From the NCBI GenBank assembly GCA_014061035.1, contig JACGMN010000001.1, forward strand, positions 1 to 16,747: a stretch of DNA of 16,747 nucleotides, given 5' to 3'. The stretch's first letter is position 1. Every line of letters starts with the position of its first letter. Position numbers and translations under genes: made by a program. The stretch is from Candidatus Methanophagales archaeon. GTDB taxonomy: Archaea; Halobacteriota; Syntropharchaeia; Alkanophagales; Methanospirareceae. Shown in pieces: positions 1 through 11,115 of this stretch. The notes beneath the pieces are model-generated. The model ran no database searches. It was not told the origin of the DNA and saw nothing but the letters and a program-made list of their open reading frames with translations.

Positions 1-307
1 ATCTATACCTATTGTGATAAAATCCGTACAGGCGAGTAATTTCTTCCTTAATTCTTCATCTATCAACAAATCACATTGTTTTTCTGCTTCGCAACTCTCC
101 TGCAATAACAATGCGGGCTAAAGAGGGTTTAGGACCTTCTTTGACTTCAATCAGCCATTGAGGTTTTCTGCCCCCAATATCCGGTGCATCGGTTTTCTCG
201 CATAACTCAATCCATTTATTCGCGTTATCATCATCGCCTGTTCAAAAATAGCTTGAACCGTCCTCATTGAAATGTGCTTCTCCTTTCTTGCTCCTGGAAA
301 CAATCAC
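1..307 (-). pseudogene. Decayed, unidentified gene, cut by the window edge
   Basis: A coding-like reading begins at a GTG (305-307) as MIVSRSKKGEAHFNEDG and reaches an in-frame TGA at 242-244. The same frame then continues with protein-like sequence (for example KWIELCEKTDAP and PQWLIEVKEGPKP). Near 88-105 the sense moves to another frame, which runs acidic and lysine-rich (CDLLIDEELRKKLL) to the window edge. One stop and one frameshift inside otherwise plausible protein sequence point to a pseudogene. It lies 91 bp downstream of cdhD on the same strand, so it may once have followed it in a transcript. I do not recognise the family. Sequencing error could explain the frameshift but would have to be paired with a second error for the stop. 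Confidence 0.5.
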
Positions 308-398
308 TTTATGGATTTATATTTATTAAAGGTCTCCCAGCCGAACGTGAAGTTATCATTGATACTAAACGAATCCATATAAGTTTAAGTTTAACCAA

Positions 399-1442
399 TT
401 ATTCAGCATCAGCCACCTCTGCCTCTCCTTTTGTTGCGCCGAAGAGCATCTGTGTTGCGTTCTTTACCGCAGCCGCAGCCTCAGGATGCATCATCATAAA
501 TAAATCCCCACCTGCCAGTCCCAGTGTCAACCCGGTTATGATCTCAAATAGCGGACCTCTATATGCTGCAGGTCCCCAATCTGAATCCTCCCTGTTGGGT
601 GAATTCTTCATCCATGCTTCGCGCGCGCCCCAAGCATTTGTTATACCGCAAGAGATAGGGAACGCCAGATCGGCATCGCCTTTTAACGCAGCTATTCTCA
701 TCCGTTCTATATTCGTAAACGCGTAATCTAGACCATAACCGAGTGGAGCAGTTGTCGGATCAATTACGATATCTTCGCGCGGCACGCCCAATTTGAACAA
801 ATACCTGTTCAAGGTCTTCTGTGCGTTTATGTCGAGCTGAGTCCACGAAAGAATAACATGCCCGTTGTCAACAGCCGCCTTTGCTATTCGTTTGTAATCC
901 ATGCTTAAGCTTGCCGATGCAATCAAACACCGTTCACCCTGAGCCGCCTCAGCCGCTGCTTCCAGCACTTCAGGGTCTTTATCAGGATTGCCAGACCCGC
1001 CGATAATTATGGGAACTTTTACTGCTTGCAGCACATCTTCGACTACCTTTGCCCCTTCTCTCGCTGTCGTATCCTTTATTAGCGGGTCTGTGCTGATAAG
1101 ATGAATAGTAACCATATCCGCACCGAATTCGTGCACGTTCTTCTTCGCCCATTCCGCTGGGTCGTCCATCACGTCCTCATAATACCCTCGCACCGCTTTC
1201 GCTAACTGAACCGGCATATCGAAACAATCCAGGGAGATTACCGGTGGATGCGGCATTTGAGCGTCAAAATTATAGAAAGATAAGGATTTCTCGCCGCCTA
1301 TTGTTACCGTCCGCTCCCGTGTACCGCCATCCGCTGACGTAGCACCGATGGTAACTTCTTCTATCTCCCCCCTCCACCTGGCATCTTTAATCTCGAATCT
1401 CACAGGTAGTAAATCTAAATCCTCTATCTTATCCTTCTTCAT
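399..1442 (-). CDS. cdhD: Acetyl-CoA decarbonylase/synthase (ACDS) delta subunit, corrinoid protein small subunit
   Basis: This 347-residue cytoplasmic protein matches the delta subunit of the ACDS complex. With the gamma subunit it forms the corrinoid iron-sulfur protein that passes a methyl group between tetrahydrosarcinapterin (or its analogue) and the acetyl-CoA synthase site. Recognisable family blocks are EEVTIGATSADGGTR and GGEKSLSFYNFDAQMPH near the N-terminus, IIIGGSGNPDKDPEVLE, HVILSWTQLDINAQKTLNR and the AFPISCGITNAWGAREAW segment near the C-terminus. Methanosarcina homologues have about 80 extra N-terminal residues that are absent here. I place the start at 1442 because a GGAAGAGG stretch precedes it by 4 nt; an in-frame ATG at 1475 would add 11 basic residues and overlap the opposite promoter. 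No other ACDS gene adjoins it, unlike the cdhABCDE operons of methanogens. The family call is firm; the start is less sure. Confidence 0.93.
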   Translation of the reverse strand: MKKDKIEDLDLLPVRFEIKDARWRGEIEEVTIGATSADGGTRERTVTIGGEKSLSFYNFDAQMPHPPVISLDCFDMPVQLAKAVRGYYEDVMDDPAEWAKKNVHEFGADMVTIHLISTDPLIKDTTAREGAKVVEDVLQAVKVPIIIGGSGNPDKDPEVLEAAAEAAQGERCLIASASLSMDYKRIAKAAVDNGHVILSWTQLDINAQKTLNRYLFKLGVPREDIVIDPTTAPLGYGLDYAFTNIERMRIAALKGDADLAFPISCGITNAWGAREAWMKNSPNREDSDWGPAAYRGPLFEIITGLTLGLAGGDLFMMMHPEAAAAVKNATQMLFGATKGEAEVADAE

Positions 1443-1514
1443 CCTTCCTCTTCCTATTTTTGTTATGCTTTGCATATACCTTTAAGTATTAAACATTTGA
1501 TCTCACGATATACT
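1443..1514. promoter_or_regulatory. Divergent promoter region between cdhD and the disulfide reductase
   Basis: Only 72 bp separate the two starts. An AT-rich TTTAAGTATTA (about 1482-1492) lies roughly 25-30 bp before the reductase ATG, the spacing expected for a TATA box feeding a leaderless transcript. On the other strand CTTAAAGGTATATGC (about 1472-1486) lies at a similar distance upstream of cdhD. The two boxes overlap, so the genes probably share or compete for one promoter region. This is inferred from spacing and composition only. Confidence 0.4.
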
Positions 1515-2861
1515 ATGTCAGAAAAGCTAATAATTATCGGTTGCGGAGCTGCCGGGATAACCATTGCATCGAACGTCAGGAAAAAAGATCAGGCGATAGA
1601 GATAACGATTTTTAGCCGGGATCGCGATATAGCTTATTCACCATGTGGCATACCTTTTGTACTATCGGGCGCTATTCCGTCCTTTGAGTCTCTGGTAATG
1701 CACGATCTCCAATACTACAAGGACAAGGGCATTGAGATCAGAATCAATACAGAAGTCACTGCAATCGACTTAGTGGGCAGGTCGATCATCGCAGATGGGA
1801 AACATTTCGAGTATGATAAACTGGCAATAGCAACAGGTCCTCTCTCTTTAATCCCGCAAGTTCCCGGCATAGACAAAGCATACCCACTTAGAAATCTTGA
1901 GGACGGCAAGAAAGTTAAAAAAGCTTTGGAGATCGCAGAGAAAGCGGTAATCGTCGGCGCCGGCCCGATCGGTCTTGAAGTTGCGACCGCATTTGTAAAC
2001 AATGGAATTGCTACCACAGTCGTAGAAAGAGCACCCTATATTCTTCCGTGTGTGCTTGATCCTGATATGGCTTCCATTGTCCAGACCAAATTGGAGAGGA
2101 GTACTGGTGTAAATCTGATGCTCGGAGCTCCATTGGGTGCAATCACCGATTCTGATCACGAAGGCGTAAAATCTGTTACCGTTGGAAAAGAAGCTATTCC
2201 CGCTGACTTGGTCGTCAGGTGCACAGGTACCATTCCGAATACCGATCTTGCCAGGGAAGCAGGAATAGAAATAGGCGAGGTCGGCGGTATCAAGGTCGAT
2301 TCCACCATGAAAGTGAAAGCGATAGCAATGGCGGTGGAGAACGTCTATGCCGCCGGTGATTGTGTTGAAGTAGTGAATCAGATCACCAACCAACCATGTC
2401 TCAGCCAGTTAGGCAGTACTGCAGTGAAGCAAGCCAAAGTGGTGGCAGAGAACATCTGTGGTGGAAGTGATGTGTTTGATCCAGTTCTCCATTCCGCCGT
2501 TTATAAGATAGGGGATATTCAAATCGGCTCAGTAGGAGTAACATATAGGGATGCAAAGCGTGCGGGACTGGTGCCAGTTGTGGGAAGGGCAACAGCACTG
2601 ACAAAGGCACGCTATTATCCTGGTGGAAAGAAGATAGAGATAAAGCTGCTGGTCTTTCGCGATAGATTGATTGGTGCACAGATCGTCTCAGAAGATTACG
2701 GTGTAAAGGAGCGAATAGATGCATTAGCGCTCGCGATCAAGAGCGGAATGACGGTTCAGCAACTGTTAAGAGTTGAAACGTGCTATACACCTCCTTTGGC
2801 TATGGTAGTTGATCCACTGACATTAGCGCTTGAAGACGTTAAACGCCAAACATCATCCTGA
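1515..2861 (+). CDS. FAD-dependent pyridine nucleotide-disulfide oxidoreductase (CoA-disulfide reductase / NADH oxidase type)
   Basis: This 448-residue soluble flavoprotein has an N-terminal FAD motif (IIIGCGAAG, residues 6-14), a single redox cysteine C44 in SPCGIPFVLSG, a central NAD(P)H motif (VIVGAGPIGLEVA), the second FAD motif NVYAAGDC and a C-terminal dimerisation domain. One cysteine in this position, rather than a CxxxxC pair, is typical of CoA-disulfide reductases and NADH oxidases. Likely reactions are reduction of CoA or a similar disulfide, or of oxygen or polysulfide; the sequence does not decide between them. There is no fused rhodanese domain. I chose the ATG at 1515 because the flavin fold begins at once (MSEKLIIIG) and a TATA-like box lies about 26 bp upstream; an ATG at 1470 would add 15 unrelated residues. 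The 3' end overlaps the opposing DUF63 gene by 23 bp. Confidence 0.88.
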   Translation: MSEKLIIIGCGAAGITIASNVRKKDQAIEITIFSRDRDIAYSPCGIPFVLSGAIPSFESLVMHDLQYYKDKGIEIRINTEVTAIDLVGRSIIADGKHFEYDKLAIATGPLSLIPQVPGIDKAYPLRNLEDGKKVKKALEIAEKAVIVGAGPIGLEVATAFVNNGIATTVVERAPYILPCVLDPDMASIVQTKLERSTGVNLMLGAPLGAITDSDHEGVKSVTVGKEAIPADLVVRCTGTIPNTDLAREAGIEIGEVGGIKVDSTMKVKAIAMAVENVYAAGDCVEVVNQITNQPCLSQLGSTAVKQAKVVAENICGGSDVFDPVLHSAVYKIGDIQIGSVGVTYRDAKRAGLVPVVGRATALTKARYYPGGKKIEIKLLVFRDRLIGAQIVSEDYGVKERIDALALAIKSGMTVQQLLRVETCYTPPLAMVVDPLTLALEDVKRQTSS

Positions 2862-3672
2862 GCGTGTTCCTCACTGCTGGTCCTAACCCAAGAAAGATAA
2901 GAGTTAATAAGACGAGATTTTTCAGCTCTATTTCATCATCTGTAAATCGCGTATCCAGTACGTATAAGATCGGGATAAGTATGCCGAGCTTGAGCGGAAA
3001 CATTCCGGCGGCGGTACCGGTATATTCAACAATAAGCCCCTCTATCACATGTTTTCCGGTGTATCCAAGCATATCAATTCCGATAAACGAGGATGCGGCG
3101 TCGAGCAGATGAGCGGTTAAGACTGCAAGATTCAACTCTTTGGTGAGAAAATGAATACCGACTTTTACTGCGATTACGTATATCGCAGTTATGAATATGC
3201 CGGAAGTGCCGAGAACGGCGATGAAGACCCAGGGCAGCATTACATCTTCCGTCATCAGAAGGATTGTGAGATTTATAAAGAGCCATATCATTCCTATCAG
3301 TCCAAATGTTGTGAGGTGTGAGGGATGAGGGATACGGTTGAACTTTGAACAAAATATGAGTATGGCAAGGCAGCAGCAGAAGATAAGAAAGAAGATTAAC
3401 GGTGTGACTAGCAGGTAGCTCAGCGGAGTAGCGAGTAATTCTGCATCTTCCATTACACGCAGACTACCACCAACAAAGATGTACGGTGATACGGCGGCGA
3501 TAAAACGGCGGTCTATCTTTATATCGAGCTTCTTCAGTATCTTCAGTGTCAAAAATAAGAATGCTGCCAGTACTAACGCCCACGTTACCGTATTTACCGG
3601 GTTGTAGCCGGTACCGAGGGTTATAGGATGGATGTAGTACGTCTCGATAAATTGTCTTAATGCTTCTGGCAT
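2839..3672 (-). CDS. DUF63 family archaeal integral membrane protein
   Basis: The 277-residue product is almost wholly hydrophobic, with about seven or eight predicted membrane segments. It shows the features I associate with the archaeal DUF63 family: GTGYNPVNTVTWALVLA near residue 20, DRRFIAAVSPYIFVGGSLRV around 54-73, AHLLDAASSFIGIDMLG in the second half, and the C-terminal GLGPAVRNTLRMMFGV. The function of the family is not known; the conserved HLLD and LGPAxRNTLR blocks suggest a specific intramembrane role and not mere bulk hydrophobicity. The gene converges on the disulfide reductase and is divergent from pyrKD, with 43 bp between the two starts. No clear Shine-Dalgarno sequence precedes ATG 3672, so a leaderless or weakly led transcript is likely. 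Confidence 0.88.
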   Translation of the reverse strand: MPEALRQFIETYYIHPITLGTGYNPVNTVTWALVLAAFLFLTLKILKKLDIKIDRRFIAAVSPYIFVGGSLRVMEDAELLATPLSYLLVTPLIFFLIFCCCLAILIFCSKFNRIPHPSHLTTFGLIGMIWLFINLTILLMTEDVMLPWVFIAVLGTSGIFITAIYVIAVKVGIHFLTKELNLAVLTAHLLDAASSFIGIDMLGYTGKHVIEGLIVEYTGTAAGMFPLKLGILIPILYVLDTRFTDDEIELKNLVLLTLIFLGLGPAVRNTLRMMFGV

Positions 3673-3702
3673 AATCTATAAAATAAACAACAAGAAAGAA
3701 TA

Positions 3703-3713
3703 ATTTTTATATA
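3703..3713 (+). promoter_or_regulatory. TATA-like box at the 5' end of pyrKD
   Basis: TTTTTATATAC sits directly before the first ATG (3716). A TATA box here would place transcription start near 3733-3738, downstream of all three candidate ATGs (3716, 3722, 3728), so it cannot by itself explain the assigned start. Either a promoter lies further left, or this is just AT-rich spacer. Confidence 0.25.
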
Positions 3714-3715
3714 CA

Positions 3716-5536
3716 ATGACAATGAGAATGACTCTTAACATCCCAACACTGCATAAAATAGCAGATATTAAAAAGGAAAGCAGTACTGTAAAAACCTTCG
3801 TATTTAACGCGCCGGAGATTGCTAAAGAAAGTGTACCGGGGCAGTTTGTAATGATTTGGAATCCTGGTATAGATGAGATACCGATTTCAATCGCTCACGC
3901 ATCGCCGGAAGGTGAGATAGAACTTGCAATTGCGGATGTCGGCGATTGCTCTCATAGCTTACATCAAAAACTGATTGGGGATTTAGTTGGATTAAGAGGC
4001 CCTTATGGCACGGGCTTCACACTCAGAGGCGCAAGTATCTGCATGGTTGCTGGCGGGTATGGCGCGGCGCCGTTGCGGTTTGCCGCGAGCAGAGCGAAGG
4101 AATTAGATAAGGAAGTTATCGTGTTAGAAGGTGCGCAAAGTAGTGCAGAGCTGTTATACATGAGCGAATTTCAGGATTTTGGCTGCGAGGTCAGAGTTGC
4201 CACGGAAGACAGTTCTAAAGGTTATAAAGGGCAGATTACAGAGCTATTGGAAGAGCTATTGGCAGCGGGTGAGAAATTTGGGCAACTATTGACCTGCGGA
4301 CCAGAACAGATGATGGCGCGCGTTTGTGCGATTACAAAGCGGGAAAAGATACCTACGCAAGTCTCGGTAGAGCGAATAATAAAATGCAGTTCTGGCGTTT
4401 GCGGCGCTTGCGACCTCGGTGGTTATCACGTCTGTAAAGACGGTCCGGTTTTCAATGCCGAAGCGGTTGAAAGCACGGAATTTGGAAGATGGAAACGAGA
4501 GAAAAGTGGTAAAAGAATCTCTGTTAAGCAGCCTGTAACAGTAACAGTAACAGTAACAGCAAGAGAAGAAGTTAAGTTCTTATCAATTCCTTCTTCACGT
4601 TTCACGCCTGAATACGAACCGTTATTAAAAACAGAAGTCTGTGGCATTGATTTTCCCAATCCACTTGCGAACGCGTCAGGGTTTGGTGTTTCCGGGAAGT
4701 TATTGTTTCGATATGCAGTCTCAGGCGCAGGCGCAGTCGTAACAAAATCGATTGGGCTGCAAGAGCGAGAAGGTTATCCCAACCCTACATTCCTTGAGAT
4801 CGCTCCGCAGAGTTATATCAACGCGATGGGGCTCCCAAACCCTGGAATAGCGAATTACCGGCTGGAGATAGAAGATGCGATGTATGCCGGTGTGCCAGTG
4901 ATCCTGAGTATCTTTGGTAAGAATGTAGAAGAATGCCGCGAAGTAGCGAAGATAGCTCGTAATTATCCTGTAGACATGTTTGAATTCAATGCGTCGTGTC
5001 CGCATACAGAGTTCGCAGCGGTTGAAAACAATCCTGAACTGTTGAGTGAGATAATAAGGGCGATAAAGGGGGCGGTGCATCCGAGACCAGTCGCGGTAAA
5101 AATTTCGCCTAACGTTGGCGCGCCTATCGAATTGGCACTGACAGCGCAGAGGGCTGGTGTTGACGCAATCACTGCTATTAATACTGTCATAGCACGACCG
5201 ATAGATAAAACGCTCGATATTCCACTACTGGGCAATCCTACCGGTTATGGCGGTAAGTCTGGGCGGGATTTAACAGTTGGCGGTAAGCAGATTGTCTTCG
5301 CGCTCTACGATGAGCTGAAGATACCGGTAATCGCAGTCGGCGGAATATTCACGATACGCGATGTTATAGACTATGTCAAGAACGGTGCTAGCTTGTTCCA
5401 GATAGGTAGCGCACTCGCACGGGTAAACAACGGCTACGAGATTTTTTCGGTGTTAAAAAAGGAATTGAAAGAGTATCTTGGTGCTCACGGGTATAAGAAT
5501 ATCGGCGAACTGGTTGGCACGGCCCATAAAAGGTAA
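3716..5536 (+). CDS. pyrKD: Fused dihydroorotate dehydrogenase: PyrK electron-transfer domain + PyrD catalytic domain
   Basis: One 606-residue frame joins two proteins that are usually separate subunits of class 1B dihydroorotate dehydrogenase, which oxidises dihydroorotate to orotate in pyrimidine synthesis and passes electrons to NAD. Residues about 8-265 are PyrK: a ferredoxin-reductase-like FAD domain, an NAD-binding GGYGAAPLRF (113-122), CGPEQMM (194-200), and a [2Fe-2S] site with C224, C229, C232 and C240 ahead of KDGPVF. Residues about 305-606 are PyrD: NPLANASGFG, TKS (K344), the catalytic loop FNASCPHTE with C428 as class 1 base, VKISPN (K462) and the FMN-phosphate region AVGGIF...QIGSALA. 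The linker (about 266-300) contains a VTVTVTVT run. The start may be any of three in-frame ATGs (3716, 3722, 3728). Fused genes could fix the 1:1 stoichiometry of the subunits. The family assignment is firm. Confidence 0.94.
   Translation: MTMRMTLNIPTLHKIADIKKESSTVKTFVFNAPEIAKESVPGQFVMIWNPGIDEIPISIAHASPEGEIELAIADVGDCSHSLHQKLIGDLVGLRGPYGTGFTLRGASICMVAGGYGAAPLRFAASRAKELDKEVIVLEGAQSSAELLYMSEFQDFGCEVRVATEDSSKGYKGQITELLEELLAAGEKFGQLLTCGPEQMMARVCAITKREKIPTQVSVERIIKCSSGVCGACDLGGYHVCKDGPVFNAEAVESTEFGRWKREKSGKRISVKQPVTVTVTVTAREEVKFLSIPSSRFTPEYEPLLKTEVCGIDFPNPLANASGFGVSGKLLFRYAVSGAGAVVTKSIGLQEREGYPNPTFLEIAPQSYINAMGLPNPGIANYRLEIEDAMYAGVPVILSIFGKNVEECREVAKIARNYPVDMFEFNASCPHTEFAAVENNPELLSEIIRAIKGAVHPRPVAVKISPNVGAPIELALTAQRAGVDAITAINTVIARPIDKTLDIPLLGNPTGYGGKSGRDLTVGGKQIVFALYDELKIPVIAVGGIFTIRDVIDYVKNGASLFQIGSALARVNNGYEIFSVLKKELKEYLGAHGYKNIGELVGTAHKR
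4535..4558 (+). repeat. Hexanucleotide tandem repeat (GTAACA x4) in the pyrKD linker
   Basis: Four perfect GTAACA units encode a Val-Thr run (residues about 274-281) exactly between the PyrK and PyrD domains. The 6-bp unit keeps the frame whatever its copy number, so slippage would change linker length and not break the gene. Confidence 0.9.
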
Positions 5537-5543
5537 CTATGCA

Positions 5544-5674
5544 GGTTTAGGATTCATGGTTCACGGTTCACGGTTGGTTGCCTTATCTTCATACTGGTTT
5601 ATGTTCTTCGTTTTCTAACCTTGAACCTTGAACCTTGAACCTTGAACCTCCGAACCGTGAACCCCCGAACCCTG
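5544..5674. repeat. Heptamer repeat array with inverted arms, copy 1
   Basis: After pyrKD, 7-bp units of the GGTTCAC type (GGTTTAG, GATTCAT, GGTTCAC, GGTTCAC; 5544-5575) are followed by about 40 bp of other sequence and then by opposite-strand units: AACCTTG four times in perfect tandem (5617-5648), then degenerate AACCGTG, AACCCCCG and AACCCTG. The two arms are largely complementary (AACCGTGAACC against GGTTCACGGTT), so the RNA could fold into a long hairpin. The same repeat family recurs at 11685-11884 and 16061-16097. No coding sense is visible in 5537-5762. Confidence 0.85.
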
Positions 5675-5762
5675 AGTTGAATTAATAGGTATCTAAATCC
5701 AATTATTATTCATCTGGCGTATGATCTAATCAAATCTAATGTAAGCTAGCTAAGTCAGGCGG

Positions 5763-5846
5763 GCGGGGGTAGCCGAGCAGGACAAAGGCGCAGGACTTAA
5801 GATCCTGTTCCGCAGGGATACGAGGGTTCGAATCCCTCCCCCCGCA
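5763..5846 (+). tRNA. tRNA-Leu(UAA)
   Basis: An 84-nt class II tRNA. The acceptor GCGGGGG pairs with CCCCCGC; the anticodon stem CAGGA/TCCTG closes loop CTTAAGA with anticodon TAA at 5798-5800; a long variable arm follows; the T arm is GAGGG-TTCGAAT-CCCTC. Discriminator A, as expected for leucine. CCA is not encoded. No intron. It lies 326 bp upstream of 16S on the same strand and may share a transcript with the rRNA operon. Confidence 0.96.
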
Positions 5847-5924
5847 TGCATAATATTTAGCGAAACATCAAAGCTTTATAAGACCACATGTCTATAGTTA
5901 TATGTTGTATCTGTACTCGACCGC

Positions 5925-5962
5925 GATTGTGGGTATACCCAAAGATTGTGGGTATACCCAAA
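5925..5962. repeat. Tandem 19-bp repeat with palindromic core in the rRNA leader
   Basis: GATTGTGGGTATACCCAAA occurs twice in perfect tandem (5925-5943, 5944-5962). Each copy contains the perfect 12-bp palindrome TGGGTATACCCA. Two identical dyads 19 bp apart, about two helical turns, look like paired operator sites for a dimeric regulator, or like an upstream promoter element. Function is inferred. Confidence 0.85.
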
Positions 5963-6074
5963 AGATGAGAAGCGGGTGTCCGCGACGATGCTACAAAGAA
6001 GTGAGAAGTGATTCGATAAATAGAATAGAATGAATGGGGACACGAAGCAAAGAATATTTTGTGTCCGACATGGG

Positions 6075-6094
6075 AACTTAAACATAATCTGACG
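6075..6094 (+). other. 5' arm of the 16S rRNA processing stem
   Basis: This 20-nt stretch is complementary to 7695-7714 behind the 16S gene: 18 Watson-Crick pairs, one G-U pair and one mismatch. Such a helix brings the ends of pre-16S together for cleavage by the archaeal splicing endonuclease at bulge-helix-bulge motifs. The bulges themselves I did not place exactly. Confidence 0.75.
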
Positions 6095-6172
6095 AACCAG
6101 CAAATCTGATTGGTTGATTGACCAATTAAATTAAGTTAAGTCAGGTGTGTGCGTGAAGATCCTGCCATTTTA

Positions 6173-7661
<1,489 letters not shown>

Positions 7662-7694
7662 AATTTTTTAAATCGCTGATCAGAGCTGAAAGAG

Positions 7695-7714
7695 CGTCAG
7701 GTTAAGTTTAAGTT
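7695..7714 (+). other. 3' arm of the 16S rRNA processing stem
   Basis: This segment pairs with 6075-6094 on the far side of 16S. It lies in a 117-bp spacer (7662-7778) whose remainder is AT-rich (TTTTTTATATATAAATATT at about 7725-7748), which could act as an internal promoter ahead of tRNA-Ala and 23S. Confidence 0.75.
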
Positions 7715-7778
7715 TTGTCAGTTTTTTATTTTTTATATATAAATATTGTAAATAATTAGCTGGGACCGGACAACTTCA

Positions 7779-7850
7779 GGGCTCGTAGATCAGTGGAAGA
7801 TCGTCGCCTTTGCGAGGCGAAGGCCCTGGGTTCAAATCCCAGCGAGTCCA
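7779..7850 (+). tRNA. tRNA-Ala(UGC) in the 16S-23S spacer
   Basis: A 72-nt cloverleaf. The acceptor GGGCTCG pairs with CGAGTCC through one G-U pair, the usual alanine identity position being nearby; the anticodon stem closes loop TTTGCGA with anticodon TGC; the T arm is CTGGG-TTCAAAT-CCCAG. Discriminator A. A spacer tRNA-Ala(UGC) is the common euryarchaeal arrangement and supports one transcript for 16S, tRNA and 23S. Confidence 0.96.
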
Positions 7851-7963
7851 TTCTTGAGGAACTATAGTCGATCAAATGCACTTAACAAACGATCCGTCTT
7901 GTTAGGGAAGATGTGGATGGCAGGGGGTTCATGTCATGTCCCTGTTAGATGAAGCTATCATAC

Positions 7964-7980
7964 GCACTTTACAACTCTGA
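7964..7980 (+). other. 5' arm of the 23S rRNA processing stem
   Basis: GCACTTTACAACTCTGA is perfectly complementary (17 bp) to 10963-10979 behind the 23S gene. Beyond it, ATGAGCT on this side and GAGCTCAG on the other extend the pairing with bulges, as in an archaeal bulge-helix-bulge processing site. Confidence 0.85.
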
Positions 7981-8007
7981 CATCCAATGAGCTTAGTGAG
8001 AATGGTG

Positions 8008-10942
<2,935 letters not shown>

Positions 10943-10962
10943 CTCGCTGAGCTCAGATGAAA

Positions 10963-10979
10963 TCAGAGTTGTAAAGTGC
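10963..10979 (+). other. 3' arm of the 23S rRNA processing stem
   Basis: This arm pairs perfectly with 7964-7980. Only 32 bp follow before tRNA-Cys, which leaves no room for a 5S gene at the place where several euryarchaea carry one. Confidence 0.85.
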
Positions 10980-11011
10980 TGTTTTGTTTTCCGCCAATAG
11001 GCAATCTTTGT

Positions 11012-11084
11012 GCCAAGGTGGCGGAGCGGCAGACGCGGCTGACTGCAGATCAGCTATACCCCGGTTCAATTCCGGGCCTTGGCT
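11012..11084 (+). tRNA. tRNA-Cys(GCA)
   Basis: The acceptor GCCAAGG pairs with CCTTGGC; the anticodon stem GCTGA/TCAGC closes loop CTGCAGA with anticodon GCA; the T arm is CCCGG-TTCAATT-CCGGG; the discriminator is T, the cysteine identity base. It sits directly behind 23S, as tRNA-Cys does at the end of haloarchaeal rRNA operons, and is followed at once by a run of seven T. Confidence 0.96.
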
Positions 11085-11090
11085 TTTTTT
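11084..11090 (+). terminator. Oligo-T terminator after tRNA-Cys
   Basis: Seven consecutive T directly after the tRNA 3' end form a typical archaeal intrinsic stop signal, likely closing the rRNA-tRNA transcript. The short palindrome ATTGCAAT (11091-11098) follows. Confidence 0.55.
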
Positions 11091-11115
11091 ATTGCAATAA
11101 TTGAATTGATGTTAA

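Larger units (their letters stand above)
5847..6172 (+). promoter_or_regulatory. rRNA operon promoter and leader region
   Basis: This 326-bp stretch has no convincing gene. It holds a TATA-like CTTTATAA at about 5874-5881, a doubled palindrome (5925-5962), a small inverted repeat GGACAC...GTGTCC (6038-6043 and 6061-6066), and the 5' arm of the 16S processing stem (6075-6094). The TATA call is by pattern only; transcription could equally begin upstream of tRNA-Leu. Confidence 0.5.

Noticed and set aside
242..244. TGA in the first gene read as selenocysteine
   Set aside because: No SECIS-like structure was seen, the context SSYF-TGDDD is not a known selenoprotein site, and a separate frameshift follows.
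1470..1514. Earlier ATG (1470) for the disulfide reductase
   Set aside because: It would overlap the probable TATA box and add residues before a complete flavin fold.
2864..3112. Plus-strand frame opposite the DUF63 gene
   Set aside because: It is antisense to a gene with clear family motifs and lacks a ribosome site.
5617..5648. AACCTTG tandem repeat as a CRISPR array
   Set aside because: Units are 7 bp without spacers, and no cas genes are present.
10943..11011. A hidden 5S gene after 23S
   Set aside because: The gap is about 69 bp and partly taken by the processing stem; 5S needs about 120 nt.
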